This document shows, piece by piece, positions 27,844 through 37,863 of a stretch of DNA of 64,000 nucleotides (the stretch's first letter is position 1; every line of letters begins with the position of its first letter). Under the pieces are notes generated by a model. The model was given only the letters and a program-made list of their open reading frames with translations, ran no database searches and was not told the origin of the DNA. Source of the DNA: Paenisporosarcina macmurdoensis (GTDB lineage: Bacteria > Bacillota > Bacilli > Bacillales_A > Planococcaceae); NCBI RefSeq assembly GCF_042658845.1, contig NZ_JBHSRI010000019.1:1-64000 (forward strand), given 5' to 3'. The position numbers were made by a program, and so were the translations under genes.

Positions 27844-28126
27844 GCATAGAAAAATGTTGTCGATTTGTCTTTTTTTGTCGAAATCTGCAGTAATAAAGTT
27901 ATGAAAGGGTATTCATTACTATTTTTTTAAACCTCGAAATAGTAGCGGTTATAATTATTCAAATCATTATAGGAAATGCGTCATATTGTTAGGAAATATT
28001 TGTAGAATTTCGTGAGGATTTTGAGAATCTCTAGATTCTCGTCAGAGATTTAGAGGCAGCACTTCACTCTCGCAAAGCTCGTTACAGAAAGCTAGGTTCA
28101 CTGAAGTTCATAACTGAAATGCTCAT
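27844..28126. other. spacer upstream of the capsule operon
   Basis: Contains the TCGACAA words next to the promoter. Further right lies a stretch (about 28015-28120) with several short complementary words around AGAGATTTAGAG and CACTCTCGCAAAGC, which may be a worn repeat. No ORF. Confidence 0.3.
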
Positions 28127-28390
28127 AGGTTTTCAGTGCGCTTCAGACGAATCTTTCTGCTGCACTATAATCTAGAGAACAAAGAGTGGGGCTTGTGACT
28201 TCGTCACTCGCCCCACTCTATTTTTTCAGATCATTCTGCGGCTGGGATTCGTCCTTCGCTCCCTGAAAACCTGCGAGCTCACAGTTAAGATCTTTTGGTT
28301 TACTAGAGAATAGACACTATCTTTATTTAGATATTCGACGAAAATGATATTTTGGTCTCTTCCTTCATACTTTATTTCAGACCATTTTTT
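28127..28390 (+). repeat. R1 element, copy 1
   Basis: The outer arms AGGTTTTCAG (28127-28136) and CTGAAAACCT (28263-28272) are perfectly complementary. The central hairpin is GAGTGGGGC (28184-28192) with GCCCCACTC (28210-28218), capped by GTGAC/GTCAC. A 3' module follows with a second hairpin around 28350-28370 (one C missing here). Confidence 0.9.
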
Positions 28391-28410
28391 AAAGTTTGGG
28401 TGATACTTAC

Positions 28411-28509
28411 TCTAAAGAAAAAATAAAGGCGTGCTAGCCAGAGACACAATTGCCCCTCAAATTGTGATTCTCATCAACACTCCCACACTCGCGGGCTCTT
28501 TAAAGAAAC
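28411..28509 (+). repeat. R3/R4 chimeric hairpin element
   Basis: The left part (ACTTACTCTAAAGAAAAAA, GGCGTGCTAGCCAGAGACA) is that of the 103-bp R3 palindromes at 56.1 and 56.4 kb. The right part (CAAATTGTG, CTCATCAACACTC, CTCGCGGGCTC) is that of R4 at 47.9 kb. CACAATTTG-type arms pair across CCCCT. Confidence 0.7.
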
Positions 28510-28537
28510 CTCGGGTCACGCTGACACTTCAGGCGAA

Positions 28538-28567
28538 AAAAAGAGCCAGCAAATGCTGACTCTTTCT
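28538..28567 (-). terminator. terminator of the SLH nuclease gene
   Basis: Minus strand AAAGAGTCAGCA, loop TT, TGCTGGCTCTTT, then a long T-run. A 12-bp stem with one mismatch beginning eight bases after the stop. Confidence 0.9.
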
Positions 28568-28574
28568 CCTATTC

Positions 28575-31500
28575 TTATAATTCGCCTAATTTTTTCAATG
28601 CACGGTGAAGCATTACTGCAGCTTCTGCACGTGTTGCTTTCGCTTGTGGGTCAAATGTATTGTTGCGTTTACCAAATACAACTTCAAGAGCTACTGCTTG
28701 TGCAACACTTTCTTTTGCAAAAGTGCTAATTGAAGATGCATCATTAAAATCTTCTATTGTAGGTAATCCATTTAACAAACTTGCATCGTCATATTTGATT
28801 GCACGGATAATCATAGTTGCAAGTTCCTCACGCGTAATATCTGCGTTTGGATCAAACCCTCCATCCGTTTGGCCAAAGATAATGCCTGCACGTGCTGCTG
28901 CTTCAATACCTGGGTAAGCCCATGCCATATTCGCAGAAACATCATTAAATGTACCCTCATACGCTTTTGTTTCTAACTCAAGTGCACGAGAGATTAATAC
29001 CGCAAACTCTGCACGCGTTAAATTATCTTCAGGAGCAAATAATTCTGTTGTTTTACCAAAGATAATCTTCTTCGTTGCTAATTCTTCAATTTGAGCTTTT
29101 GCCCAATGACTGACGATATCACCAAATGTTACTGGTTCAACAGGTGGCGTTACCGGTGGAGTCACTGGCGGCGTTACTGGTGGTGTTACTGGCGGTTGAC
29201 TAGTTACCGTAACAGCTACTTTTACAGTGTTGTCTCCTACTGTTACGTTGATATCAGTTGAACCTACACCCGTTGCTGTGATCACGCCTTTATTTACATT
29301 GATAACATTTGTGTTATAGCCACTATACGTTGCAGTAGCTGTAACATCAGCTGTTGTAGATGAATCGTCAGCCTTTGTTGTCGTTTCAGTAACAACAAGT
29401 GTTTCTGAGTTTCCGTACATGAATTGAACATTTGTTTTGTTCACTGCCAATGTTTTAACATCTGGCACGATAGGATCTTTTAAGTCTACTTGAATCAATA
29501 TAGGATCATGGTCAGATGCACGACCGTGAATCTCCATGTAGTTTGCATTGATGTGGATGATGTCCACTTGTGTTTGGTTTGCTAAGTTATTTGTAACCAA
29601 CATATGATCAAGTACTTGGTTGTTTCCTTGGTAGTAATACGTGAAACGTTCACCAGCAGGTACTTTTTCGATCATGTTTGTTAAGATGCCGCCTTTTAGT
29701 GCTGCAAGTGTTGGTGTGAATTCGAAGTCATTCATATCACCAGCTACGATCACTTTAAGGTTTGGATCTTGTGCTTGTCCTTCTTTTACAAAGTTGTTGA
29801 TCATTGTCGCAAGTTCAATACGTTCTGCTTCAGAACCTAAGAATGGAGGTTGATTTTTACCGAATAACGGTTGATCTCCACCTTTTGAGTTTAAGTGAGC
29901 GCCAATTACGACTACTTTTTCACCTTGGAACTCAAATTGAGCTGCTAATGGTTTACGTGTGTTTTGTTGTGGCAAGTCAAGGATACGTCCAGGGTTTTTA
30001 GAAAGGTCTCCATCTACCCACGTTACTGCTTCCGTTGTCCCGCCTTTAGTTCCTTCAGTAAGAGTTACACGTTCAGGATTGTATAGGTAACCAACGCGGA
30101 TATTCCCGCCTGGTTGTCCACCATCTTGATTGTATTCAGGTGCGATGTCTGTCCACTCATAAGCTGGACCTCCTGCTACTACGATTGCCGCAATCAGGCG
30201 CTCATAGCTTTCAGTTGCATCTGAGTTATTTGAAGCTGTTCCACCATCATTATCTTGTACTTCTACAAGTGTGATAATGTCAGGTGATTTCATATTATCT
30301 ACGAATGATTTAGCGATTTTCTCTACTTTTTCATCCGGTGTTTGAGAAATGTTGTTCGAGAAGTTTTCTACGTTATATGCTGCAACGTTCAACTTGTCTT
30401 CCATTGGTTCAATATCTGTTACTAGATTCGGTTTGTCAACACGTGTGATTTCAGGTAAATCTGCTTCTTCAGACCATAGTTTGAAGTTACCGAAGCCGAA
30501 GCCCATAACTCCAACGATATCACCCGTATAGTAATCACCAGATTTAGCATCATATGCTTCATTATCGAAGTCTACGATTATACGTTCTGGGTTGTAATCA
30601 TTTTCCGAGATGTTAATACCACCTAAAACATTGAATTCAGTGTTTGTAGAGTTACCCGCTACAACTACCACTTCGCCGTATTTTTGTGGTCCTACTACTT
30701 TTGCATCTGATACTGCGACACGCATTAACTCAATCGATTCATAGAAGTCGATACCGTCTTCAGCTGGATCAAATGACGTTAATCCATCGTTGTCGATAAT
30801 TTCAGTCGGTTGGAAGATGTCTTCTCCAATTACTAATGGTTCAGGAAGTGTTGCTGTTCCATTAGCGACTGAAATCGTTGCACGAATTCGTGTAACTGGT
30901 AAGTCATTTGTCTTCATATCTGAATAGCCTTCGTAATACCATTCTTCAACAGTTCCTTCAACGGTAACTAAGTCACCGACTGCAAAACCATTAGAAGCTT
31001 TGTTAACGATGATAGCTTCAGACGTTGTGTTGTCGTTATCCGGATTAACGTCTTGGATTACAAAGTTTGCTGAGTTATAAAGATGCGTTACCACACCTGT
31101 GATGTCTGCTACATTAGCACCCTCGTAATCTGAGAAGTGACCTTCACCTTGAATGTCACGGATTACTAGGTTGTCCACTTTTAACACTTTGTAAGTGAAT
31201 GAGAAAACTTCAGAAGTTGTATCACTCACAGCGATTGCTTTAATCGTTGTGTCAGAAGTTAATGGTATTGGTGCTGTATATTCAGTACTTGCTGATGTAG
31301 GTGTTGAACCGTCTACCGTATAGTAGATAGTCGCCCCATCGATAGGTGTAATTAATGATATTTCAGTGCCTGCAGATACTGTTCCTGGGAAAATATCTGT
31401 GTAGACAGCAGGCTTGTTCACTAAGTCAAAACTTTCAAGACCTAGAGTTTTAACTTGATAACTTGTGTTGAATTTAGATGCGATGCCTGAAACATGAACA

Positions 31501-32459
31501 AGATCGCCATCTTTATAGCGTTTGATGAAGTCGTCATAAGCCAAGCCGGTACGGTTATCGTTACGAATAACCACTGATTCACCGTTTTCATGTGTAGCTG
31601 TGAATTCGAATGTTCCGAAGTCATTTACTTTTGCAAGATTAGTAATTGTTACATTGTTTAATAGAATACGTTCGCTTTGCGTTTCTTCATTTACTCCAGC
31701 CGGAGTAATGTCTTGTGCTGCTGGTAGTGTGTTTCCTGAAGAGATAACGGTAACTTTAGATGGTTGAATTTGAAGTTCGCCGCTGTATGGACTTACTTTC
31801 CCTTCAAGTTCAACGATATCACCAGGTTGAACGTCAGCTGCTGTTGTATATACATAAATACCTGCAGACGCATCTTGGATATAAAAGGCTTTCCCGCCCC
31901 AGAATCCTGTGCCTGTCGTTACGGTACCTGTTACTTTAATTAATTTAGTCGCATCTGTAACTGCACGAGCAGCGGCGATGTCTGCCACTTCTTCAGCTAC
32001 TGGAGGCGGAGTGCCACCGTTTACGATTGTATATGCACTAGCGTTTTTTAGACCAGGAACTGAGAAATACGCTTCTAGATTTCCTGTTATCGTAACTTCA
32101 GCTTTAAAGTTAGTAGGGTTATCTTTTAAATTTATCCCTGTACGTACGCTACCTGTCGGCAATTGCACGGGAATAATTTTTGTTGTATCTGTTTCATTTG
32201 GATCATCTGCTAATCCAACGTTTGTAGCGGAAGTAAAAGGGGGTTCTTGGTCATAACTTGTTCCACTATTTGCTGTTCCAACGATGAAACCTTGTACTGT
32301 TGCTGCTCCAGCATTATTTGCGATAGCCTCAGCTACTGTAATTGGTGCTGCAGCTTGTGCACTTGGTGCTGTGATAAATGGTGCTACCATCGAGATTACA
32401 AGCAAGAAAGCTAATGCGATCTTACTGAAAGCATGCTTCAATATGCCTTCTTTCGTCAT
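28575..32459 (-). CDS. secreted SLH-anchored extracellular endonuclease/exonuclease/phosphatase-family nuclease
   Basis: About 1294 residues. A signal peptide ends at SAQAAAP near residue 37. Then come OB-fold-like nucleic-acid-binding segments, a chitobiase-type repeat (YYTVDGSTPTSAS, near 385), more OB segments, and an EEP catalytic domain at about 690-995. That domain shows VAAYNVENF, LVEVQD, GAHLNSK, AGDMNDF and RASDHDPI, covering the Mg-binding Asn/Glu and the catalytic His/Asp pairs. A Big2-like domain (1005-1090), a PPVTPPVTP linker and three SLH repeats follow. It resembles Bacillus YhcR and ExeM nucleases and probably degrades extracellular DNA at the wall. I prefer the ATG at 32459 (GGAG eight bases upstream) to the GTG at 32468. 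Confidence 0.9.
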   Translation of the reverse strand: MTKEGILKHAFSKIALAFLLVISMVAPFITAPSAQAAAPITVAEAIANNAGAATVQGFIVGTANSGTSYDQEPPFTSATNVGLADDPNETDTTKIIPVQLPTGSVRTGINLKDNPTNFKAEVTITGNLEAYFSVPGLKNASAYTIVNGGTPPPVAEEVADIAAARAVTDATKLIKVTGTVTTGTGFWGGKAFYIQDASAGIYVYTTAADVQPGDIVELEGKVSPYSGELQIQPSKVTVISSGNTLPAAQDITPAGVNEETQSERILLNNVTITNLAKVNDFGTFEFTATHENGESVVIRNDNRTGLAYDDFIKRYKDGDLVHVSGIASKFNTSYQVKTLGLESFDLVNKPAVYTDIFPGTVSAGTEISLITPIDGATIYYTVDGSTPTSASTEYTAPIPLTSDTTIKAIAVSDTTSEVFSFTYKVLKVDNLVIRDIQGEGHFSDYEGANVADITGVVTHLYNSANFVIQDVNPDNDNTTSEAIIVNKASNGFAVGDLVTVEGTVEEWYYEGYSDMKTNDLPVTRIRATISVANGTATLPEPLVIGEDIFQPTEIIDNDGLTSFDPAEDGIDFYESIELMRVAVSDAKVVGPQKYGEVVVVAGNSTNTEFNVLGGINISENDYNPERIIVDFDNEAYDAKSGDYYTGDIVGVMGFGFGNFKLWSEEADLPEITRVDKPNLVTDIEPMEDKLNVAAYNVENFSNNISQTPDEKVEKIAKSFVDNMKSPDIITLVEVQDNDGGTASNNSDATESYERLIAAIVVAGGPAYEWTDIAPEYNQDGGQPGGNIRVGYLYNPERVTLTEGTKGGTTEAVTWVDGDLSKNPGRILDLPQQNTRKPLAAQFEFQGEKVVVIGAHLNSKGGDQPLFGKNQPPFLGSEAERIELATMINNFVKEGQAQDPNLKVIVAGDMNDFEFTPTLAALKGGILTNMIEKVPAGERFTYYYQGNNQVLDHMLVTNNLANQTQVDIIHINANYMEIHGRASDHDPILIQVDLKDPIVPDVKTLAVNKTNVQFMYGNSETLVVTETTTKADDSSTTADVTATATYSGYNTNVINVNKGVITATGVGSTDINVTVGDNTVKVAVTVTSQPPVTPPVTPPVTPPVTPPVEPVTFGDIVSHWAKAQIEELATKKIIFGKTTELFAPEDNLTRAEFAVLISRALELETKAYEGTFNDVSANMAWAYPGIEAAARAGIIFGQTDGGFDPNADITREELATMIIRAIKYDDASLLNGLPTIEDFNDASSISTFAKESVAQAVALEVVFGKRNNTFDPQAKATRAEAAVMLHRALKKLGEL

Positions 32460-32499
32460 CCATTTCACTCCTCAGTAGGAAAATTTATGATACTTTATG

Positions 32500-32505
32500 A
32501 TTATA
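32500..32505 (-). promoter_or_regulatory. possible -10 of the SLH nuclease gene
   Basis: TATAAT on the minus strand, about 40 bases before the start. No convincing -35 at 16-18 bases, so it is only a candidate. Confidence 0.35.
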
Positions 32506-32745
32506 TCAAATGATTGTAAGGGTTTTCATAAGAATTTGTAAAATTCTCATTGCTTTTGTAAAGATAGGTAAGAAGTCTGGCTTTATTGTTAAGTTTTATC
32601 TATTGCATGTAAATATAGCTTCTATTTATAGAAGTAATATTTACAAAGTAGTTTCTATAAACTTAGTAATCTTTAGCGGTATCAGTCGTCAACCTATTTT
32701 TCCACTAATGACAATTAGAGCTAACAGTAATTTACTGAGACCGTC

Positions 32746-32880
32746 AGGTTTTCAGGTCGCTTCGGACGCTTCTTCTGCTGCACTATAATCTAAAGAATAG
32801 ACACTATCTTTTAATAGATATTCGACCGAAGATACTATTTCATTCTCTTCCTGCTTACTTTATTTCAGAGCATTCTTTTT
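32746..32880 (+). repeat. R1 element, internally deleted copy
   Basis: Starts AGGTTTTCAGG, keeps the GCTGCACTATAATC word, then jumps from the position before the central hairpin straight to GAATAGACACTATC of the 3' module. GAATA occurs at both breakpoints in full copies, so this looks like a deletion between short direct repeats. The second hairpin is also degraded (GACCGAAGATA / TATTTCATTC). Confidence 0.8.
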
Positions 32881-32896
32881 CTAATCTAAGGCAAAT

Positions 32897-33130
32897 AGGT
32901 TTTCAGTCCGCTTCGGACGCATTCTCTGCTGCACTATAATCTAGGGAATAAAGAGTGAGGCTTGTGACTTCGTCACTCGCCCCACTTTCTTTTTTTAGAT
33001 CATTCTGCGGCGGAAATTCGTCCTTCGCTCCCTTGCAACCTAGACGCTCACAGTTAAGAACGTTTGGTTTACTAGTGAATCGACACTATCTATAAGTAGA
33101 TATTCGACCGAAAATGATATTTTGGTCTCT
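32897..33130 (+). repeat. R1 element, copy 2
   Basis: Starts AGGTTTTCAG and ends the core with CCTTGCAACCT instead of CTGAAAACCT, so the outer stem is lost. The central hairpin is GAGTGAGGC with GCCCCACTT. The second hairpin GACCGAAAAT/ATTTTGGTC is intact near 33107-33127. Next to the left end, GTCCG CTT CGGAC forms a small perfect hairpin. Confidence 0.88.
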
Positions 33131-33238
33131 TCCTGCTTTCTTCATTTTCAAGACTAATGATTCTAAAAGTGATAGTGGCAGATGCAACCACAATTGCACA
33201 AAGAAGTATCTATACTTTGTAAAAATCTTTATAAAGAA

Positions 33239-33395
33239 AACAGTTGATTGTAGTGGAAGATGGCGACTCCAGCGGGAATAGCATGAGCTGAAGACCCCAC
33301 AGACAACAAGTTGTGGTTCCACAACTTGTTTGCTCGTCGAGGAGACTGAAGCCATGCCCGCGGAAAGCGTCCATCTGAAACGGAAATCAACTGTT
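33239..33395 (+). repeat. R2 inverted-repeat element, copy 1 (157 bp)
   Basis: Terminal inverted repeats AACAGTTGATT (33239-33249) and AATCAACTGTT (33385-33395) are perfect. In the middle AACAAGTTGTGG and CCACAACTTGTT form a 12-bp palindrome with a TT loop. GCGACTCCAGCGGG and CCATGCCCGCGGAAAGC make the GC-rich ends. No transposase. Short accidental frames run through it. I recall similar sequences scattered in other Bacillales genomes but cannot verify that here. Confidence 0.88.
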
Positions 33396-33419
33396 ACTTT
33401 GCCTAATCTTTCCGTTGAA

Positions 33420-33478
33420 TAAAAAAAGGGAACTGCCCTTAGTCATATATTATGACTAAGGGACAGCCCCTTACCTTT
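33420..33478 (-). terminator. terminator of the first SLH subtilisin gene
   Basis: Minus strand: AAGGGGCTGTCCCTTAGTCA pairs with TGACTAAGGGCAGTTCCCTT across a short AT loop, followed by seven T. A very long imperfect stem. The subtilisin gene at 38970 ends with a near copy of it. Confidence 0.88.
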
Positions 33479-33480
33479 TG

Positions 33481-36400
33481 TTATAGATCGCCCAATTTGT
33501 CTAACGCACGGTAAAGCATAACTGCTGCTTCAGCACGTGTTGCGTTATCTTGAGGAGCAAACGTATTGTTACGCTTACCTGCAACGATACCCAATGCAAC
33601 TGCTTGTTTAACACTTAGTTTCGCATATGAACTGATTTGACTATCATCAGCAAACATCTTAGACGTATCTAAGTTATTCAATAATGAAGCATCTTCATAT
33701 TTCACTGCACGAACAACAATTGCTGCAATTTCTTCACGTGTGATTGGAGCATCTGGATCAAATGTTCCATTTACTTTACCACTAATGATTCCAGCGCGAG
33801 CTGCCGCTTCAATTGCTGCAAATGCCCAAGCTTTATTTGAAGATACATCCGAGAACGTACCTGCATAAGCTTTTGTTTCTAACTCAAGAGCACGTGCTAT
33901 TAACACCGCAAATTCAGCACGAGTTAACTTAGCTTCTGGCGCAAATAGTTCTGACGTTTTACCGAAGCTAATACCCTTCGTCGCTAACGCTTCAATTTGC
34001 ACTTTAGCCCAGTGGCTAGCAATGTCATCGAATGTTACTGGTGTTACCGGCGGTGTTACTGGTGGTGTCACCGGTGGCGTTACTGGCGGTGTTACTGGTG
34101 GTGTTACCGGCGGTGTTGGCGGATTGATTACCGGTGGTGGTGTTGGTGTAACGACCACGTCTGATTTCATAACCGAAATATTTTGAGTTGCTTCATGACC
34201 TACTAAATCAACTACTCTAAGTTCAAAGTCATTTTTACCATTTACTAATGGAAGAACTACATCAACTGTTTGACTGTAACCTAACATTGCATATGGCTCT
34301 GAGATTGCCTTCGCGAACACTTCGTTACCATTTAGGTATAAGCGTATTTCATCGAAGTTATCTCCAACTTTTACTTTGATCGTTGGATTTGGAGAAGTTG
34401 TTGTAACACCAGTTGGAACTGTTGTCGAAACTGCTTCTACCGTAGGTAATGTTGTATCAACAAAGATTTTACGTGAGATGTCGAATGAGTTACCGTGTTC
34501 ATCAGTAGCTCCAACTCTTACATTTTGAACGCCGTCAGCAAATGTAACTGTCGTAGAGAACTTAGAGCCATCGAATGAATCTACTTCTTTACCATTTACA
34601 GTTACTGAAGTTACATCTGAAGCATCTTCAACTGTACCAGATACTACTACTTCAGAAGTATCTTCATAGCCGAAGTAATCAGGAGTGTCGATTAAGATAA
34701 CAGGAGCATTTGCTTCAACTGGATTTGGTGCTTTCGGTAATGTGAAATCTTCAACCGAAACGTTTCCAGCGATATCCCATACTTTAACTGTTACTTTATC
34801 GTCGCTAGTTAATGCGCCAGCAATTACATAAGATTCAAGTGTAGCAGCCTCTGTAACTTCAACATCATTTACATAAACTTCAACACGGTCAATTCCTACG
34901 CCGCCTGCATTATCTACTGCATTTTCTACAGAAACAGTTTTCGTTTCAGCATCAAATTCAACATCAGCAGTTGGTGCTTTTGTATCTACTATGATTGGGA
35001 ATTTAATTGATTGCCATTCAGCACCTTCGAAATCAATAACAGCGCGCAATTCGATCGAGTATTGACCATCTGCAGCGGCTTGTCCGTTGATTTTTCCATC
35101 CCATCCATTATCTGGATTAAACGTGTATGGTGCTGCAGTAGCAGAACTTGTATAGTGTTTCGTTAAGTTTTCAGCAGTACGAATTGTACGAACTTTATTA
35201 CCATTTGCATCTAATACATTCACTTCGAAATCTTTCGCATTACGAATTAACGAGTAAACTGGAACTGCTGCGTCTACATTACCATCGCCATTTGGTGAGA
35301 AGGCAAATTTCGAAGGATCGAAATCTTCACCTAAAGATGGACCTGAGATATAGTTTCCATCGTTATCTGCTAATCCTTGAGCTCCCCAATACGTTAGACC
35401 TTCCCACGCATTGTAGTCAAAGATTGGTGCGTCATCCCATGAACCATTAAATCCGAAGAAAGGAACTGTTAATGCTGGGACACTTGATGTTTCTTCATTT
35501 GGATCTTCAAGCATTACTAATCCATCAATGAAGAATCCGTTTGTGAATGTTTCGAAGCCTGCCATATCTTTCAATGCAGATGCATCAACAGATACTTGGA
35601 TTTCTACTTCTCCATTTGCAGCGATTTCAACTGTTTCAGGAGCTTCTACATCAACTAAATCCGTTACAATATTAGATCCATAATCATTCGGAACTACTAC
35701 ATCATAACCAGATACTTTTGCCGCATAATCTGTTTGAAGTTGAACGTTTACATTGTAGTTTTTCACTTCATCTGAATAGTTTTTAGCTGTTAACGTGAAA
35801 TTGAATTTACCATCTTTGATTTCTTTTAATGCCACTTTCGCTTCACCAGTTGCTTTGTTTGTTACCATTACATCTGTCTCTAAAGCGTTTGCAAGTTGCA
35901 TAATACCAGCACCTTGACGACGTGGAGATACGTATTCAGTTAATCCATCATACTCACTTAAAACAACTGGTTTTGCAGTGTTCATCATTAAGTTTTTAGC
36001 AAACTGCACGCGAGCTGCGCCAGTTAAGCCAAACTCTTCATTTACACGTTCCATCACTAATGCTGTACCGCCGGCAACATGTGGAGCTGCCATTGAAGTA
36101 CCACTCATTAGTCCGTAAGTGTCATTATTTAATGTCGAGAAGATATTTCCACCTGGAGCTGTAATTTCAGGTTTGAAATCTAAGTTCGGTGTAGGACCCC
36201 AAGACGTAAATGTACTCATTTTACCTGCAGAAGGACTTGCTGTTTCTAAATATTCGCCATCGAAACTAACAGTTACTTCTTTAGCAGCATCAAGAGCAGC
36301 TTTTAGTGATAGTCCATCAGCTTGAAGTGCAGACATAAACGGAATTTTGATCTCTGAACTAGATGCCATGCTGATTGTACCTGATGTATTGTTATAAACA

Positions 36401-37863
36401 ATAACACCAGCTGCTCCAGCTGCTTGTGCATTTAGACCTTTTTCAACAAATGAAATGCTACCTCGTGATATTAAAGCGAATTTACCTGTTAAGTCTTTAC
36501 CTTCGAAATCAGCAACAGTACCAAAACCTGCGAATTCAACTGGATATTCTTCTAAAGGTAAGTCGTTAGGTTCTGCGTCATTTGCAAGCAAGAACAATGC
36601 ACGACCAGCCTCAGCACCGTCAAATTCATAAGTGAAACTTGAAGCCTTGATAATGCTATTTTCGAATGAAGCGACACCGAATGAATCTTCAGAAACTGAC
36701 GGTGATCCTGTTAAACCGTAATCTTGGTTTTCAGCCATTGGATAGAATGTGCCTGAACCGTACATATTTGAGTTACCTGCAGAAATGGCTACTAATAAAC
36801 CGTTTTCTTGTGCACGTGTTACTGCCATCTGTTCTGGGTTCGAGTTATCAACATACCCTGCAGTTGATCCAAGTGATAAGTTCAGTACGTCTGCGCCAAG
36901 TTTAATCGCATCGTCCATTGCTTTCACATAGATGTCTCCGAAAGTTGATGGGAATAATGGATCGTTACCGAATACTTTAAGTGCTAAAAGTTGAGCTTCT
37001 GGAGCTACCCCTTTAATCCCACCATTGTCTTCGTCACCGTTCGCTCCAACAGTACCTGAAACGTGCATACCATGCATAGATGCTCCAGGACCGATATCAC
37101 GAATTTCATTGTTTTCGTCCATATAGTTGTAGCCAAAAGGAACTTTAGCCGTGTAGAATTTACCGTCTTCGATTGAACCGTTGCCAAGTAAACTGCCAAC
37201 TTCAGCAGATGTGATATCTCCAGATGCATCATCTGTTAGGATCATGTCACGGTGAGAAGGGTCGATACCAGTATCGATTACGCCTACTACCATTCCTTCG
37301 CCTTTGAAGTTATATTTTTCCCAAGCTAATTGGGCTTGTACCAACTCTTTTGAGTGAGTCATATCAGGTTTAGCAACAGGACGTGCATATTCAGTAGATT
37401 CAGTTACAGCTTTAACCCCTGGTGTATTGGCAATACGTTCAGCATCTTTTGCATCTATTTCAGCAGAGAATCCGTTAAAGACAGCAGTGAAGTTTTCTTT
37501 AATTTTCATATTTGAAGCAAATTTCTTAATAGAAGCTTGAACATTTACTTGATCACTTTCGATTGACGCTTCTAAACTAGCACGTTGTGATTCTGGTAAT
37601 TCTTTATAAAGAACACCCTTTTTAGTAGCAGTTTCAATCGCTGGTGCTTTTTCAAGTTCTACGATGATACGAACTTTTTCACTAGGGTTTTCTGGTGCAA
37701 TTAAACGAGCAGGTAATTTTGCAGCTGATTTTTGTAAATTAACAGAAGGTACCTGTTTTGATAGTTGTGCTGCTGCAGTTGGAGCCGGTGCACCCATTGA
37801 TGCCGTACTTAGCATTAATGCAGTTGCCATTGCAACCATCATGCTCTTTCTCGAATTATTCAA
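33481..37863 (-). CDS. secreted SLH-anchored subtilisin-family protease (S8, PA insert)
   Basis: A 1460-residue surface protease starting at TTG (AGGGAGG eight bases upstream). After a signal peptide (about 1-32) and an inhibitor-type propeptide comes the S8 domain with Asp197 in VIDTGID, His264 in HGMHVSG, Asn364 in SAGNS and Ser590 in SGTSMAAPH. A PA domain (about 430-540) is inserted before the serine, as in lactocepin/C5a-peptidase-like enzymes. Fn3-like and Ig-like domains, a FlgD-like segment (FAFSPNGDGNVD), a PPVTPP linker and three SLH repeats (about 1277-1460) follow. The C-terminal 600 bases are nearly identical to those of the gene at 38970. Confidence 0.92.
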   Translation of the reverse strand: MNNSRKSMMVAMATALMLSTASMGAPAPTAAAQLSKQVPSVNLQKSAAKLPARLIAPENPSEKVRIIVELEKAPAIETATKKGVLYKELPESQRASLEASIESDQVNVQASIKKFASNMKIKENFTAVFNGFSAEIDAKDAERIANTPGVKAVTESTEYARPVAKPDMTHSKELVQAQLAWEKYNFKGEGMVVGVIDTGIDPSHRDMILTDDASGDITSAEVGSLLGNGSIEDGKFYTAKVPFGYNYMDENNEIRDIGPGASMHGMHVSGTVGANGDEDNGGIKGVAPEAQLLALKVFGNDPLFPSTFGDIYVKAMDDAIKLGADVLNLSLGSTAGYVDNSNPEQMAVTRAQENGLLVAISAGNSNMYGSGTFYPMAENQDYGLTGSPSVSEDSFGVASFENSIIKASSFTYEFDGAEAGRALFLLANDAEPNDLPLEEYPVEFAGFGTVADFEGKDLTGKFALISRGSISFVEKGLNAQAAGAAGVIVYNNTSGTISMASSSEIKIPFMSALQADGLSLKAALDAAKEVTVSFDGEYLETASPSAGKMSTFTSWGPTPNLDFKPEITAPGGNIFSTLNNDTYGLMSGTSMAAPHVAGGTALVMERVNEEFGLTGAARVQFAKNLMMNTAKPVVLSEYDGLTEYVSPRRQGAGIMQLANALETDVMVTNKATGEAKVALKEIKDGKFNFTLTAKNYSDEVKNYNVNVQLQTDYAAKVSGYDVVVPNDYGSNIVTDLVDVEAPETVEIAANGEVEIQVSVDASALKDMAGFETFTNGFFIDGLVMLEDPNEETSSVPALTVPFFGFNGSWDDAPIFDYNAWEGLTYWGAQGLADNDGNYISGPSLGEDFDPSKFAFSPNGDGNVDAAVPVYSLIRNAKDFEVNVLDANGNKVRTIRTAENLTKHYTSSATAAPYTFNPDNGWDGKINGQAAADGQYSIELRAVIDFEGAEWQSIKFPIIVDTKAPTADVEFDAETKTVSVENAVDNAGGVGIDRVEVYVNDVEVTEAATLESYVIAGALTSDDKVTVKVWDIAGNVSVEDFTLPKAPNPVEANAPVILIDTPDYFGYEDTSEVVVSGTVEDASDVTSVTVNGKEVDSFDGSKFSTTVTFADGVQNVRVGATDEHGNSFDISRKIFVDTTLPTVEAVSTTVPTGVTTTSPNPTIKVKVGDNFDEIRLYLNGNEVFAKAISEPYAMLGYSQTVDVVLPLVNGKNDFELRVVDLVGHEATQNISVMKSDVVVTPTPPPVINPPTPPVTPPVTPPVTPPVTPPVTPPVTPVTFDDIASHWAKVQIEALATKGISFGKTSELFAPEAKLTRAEFAVLIARALELETKAYAGTFSDVSSNKAWAFAAIEAAARAGIISGKVNGTFDPDAPITREEIAAIVVRAVKYEDASLLNNLDTSKMFADDSQISSYAKLSVKQAVALGIVAGKRNNTFAPQDNATRAEAAVMLYRALDKLGDL

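Noticed and set aside
33239..33395. Insertion sequence
   Set aside because: Terminal inverted repeats are present but there is no transposase frame in any of the three copies, so only a non-autonomous element can be claimed.
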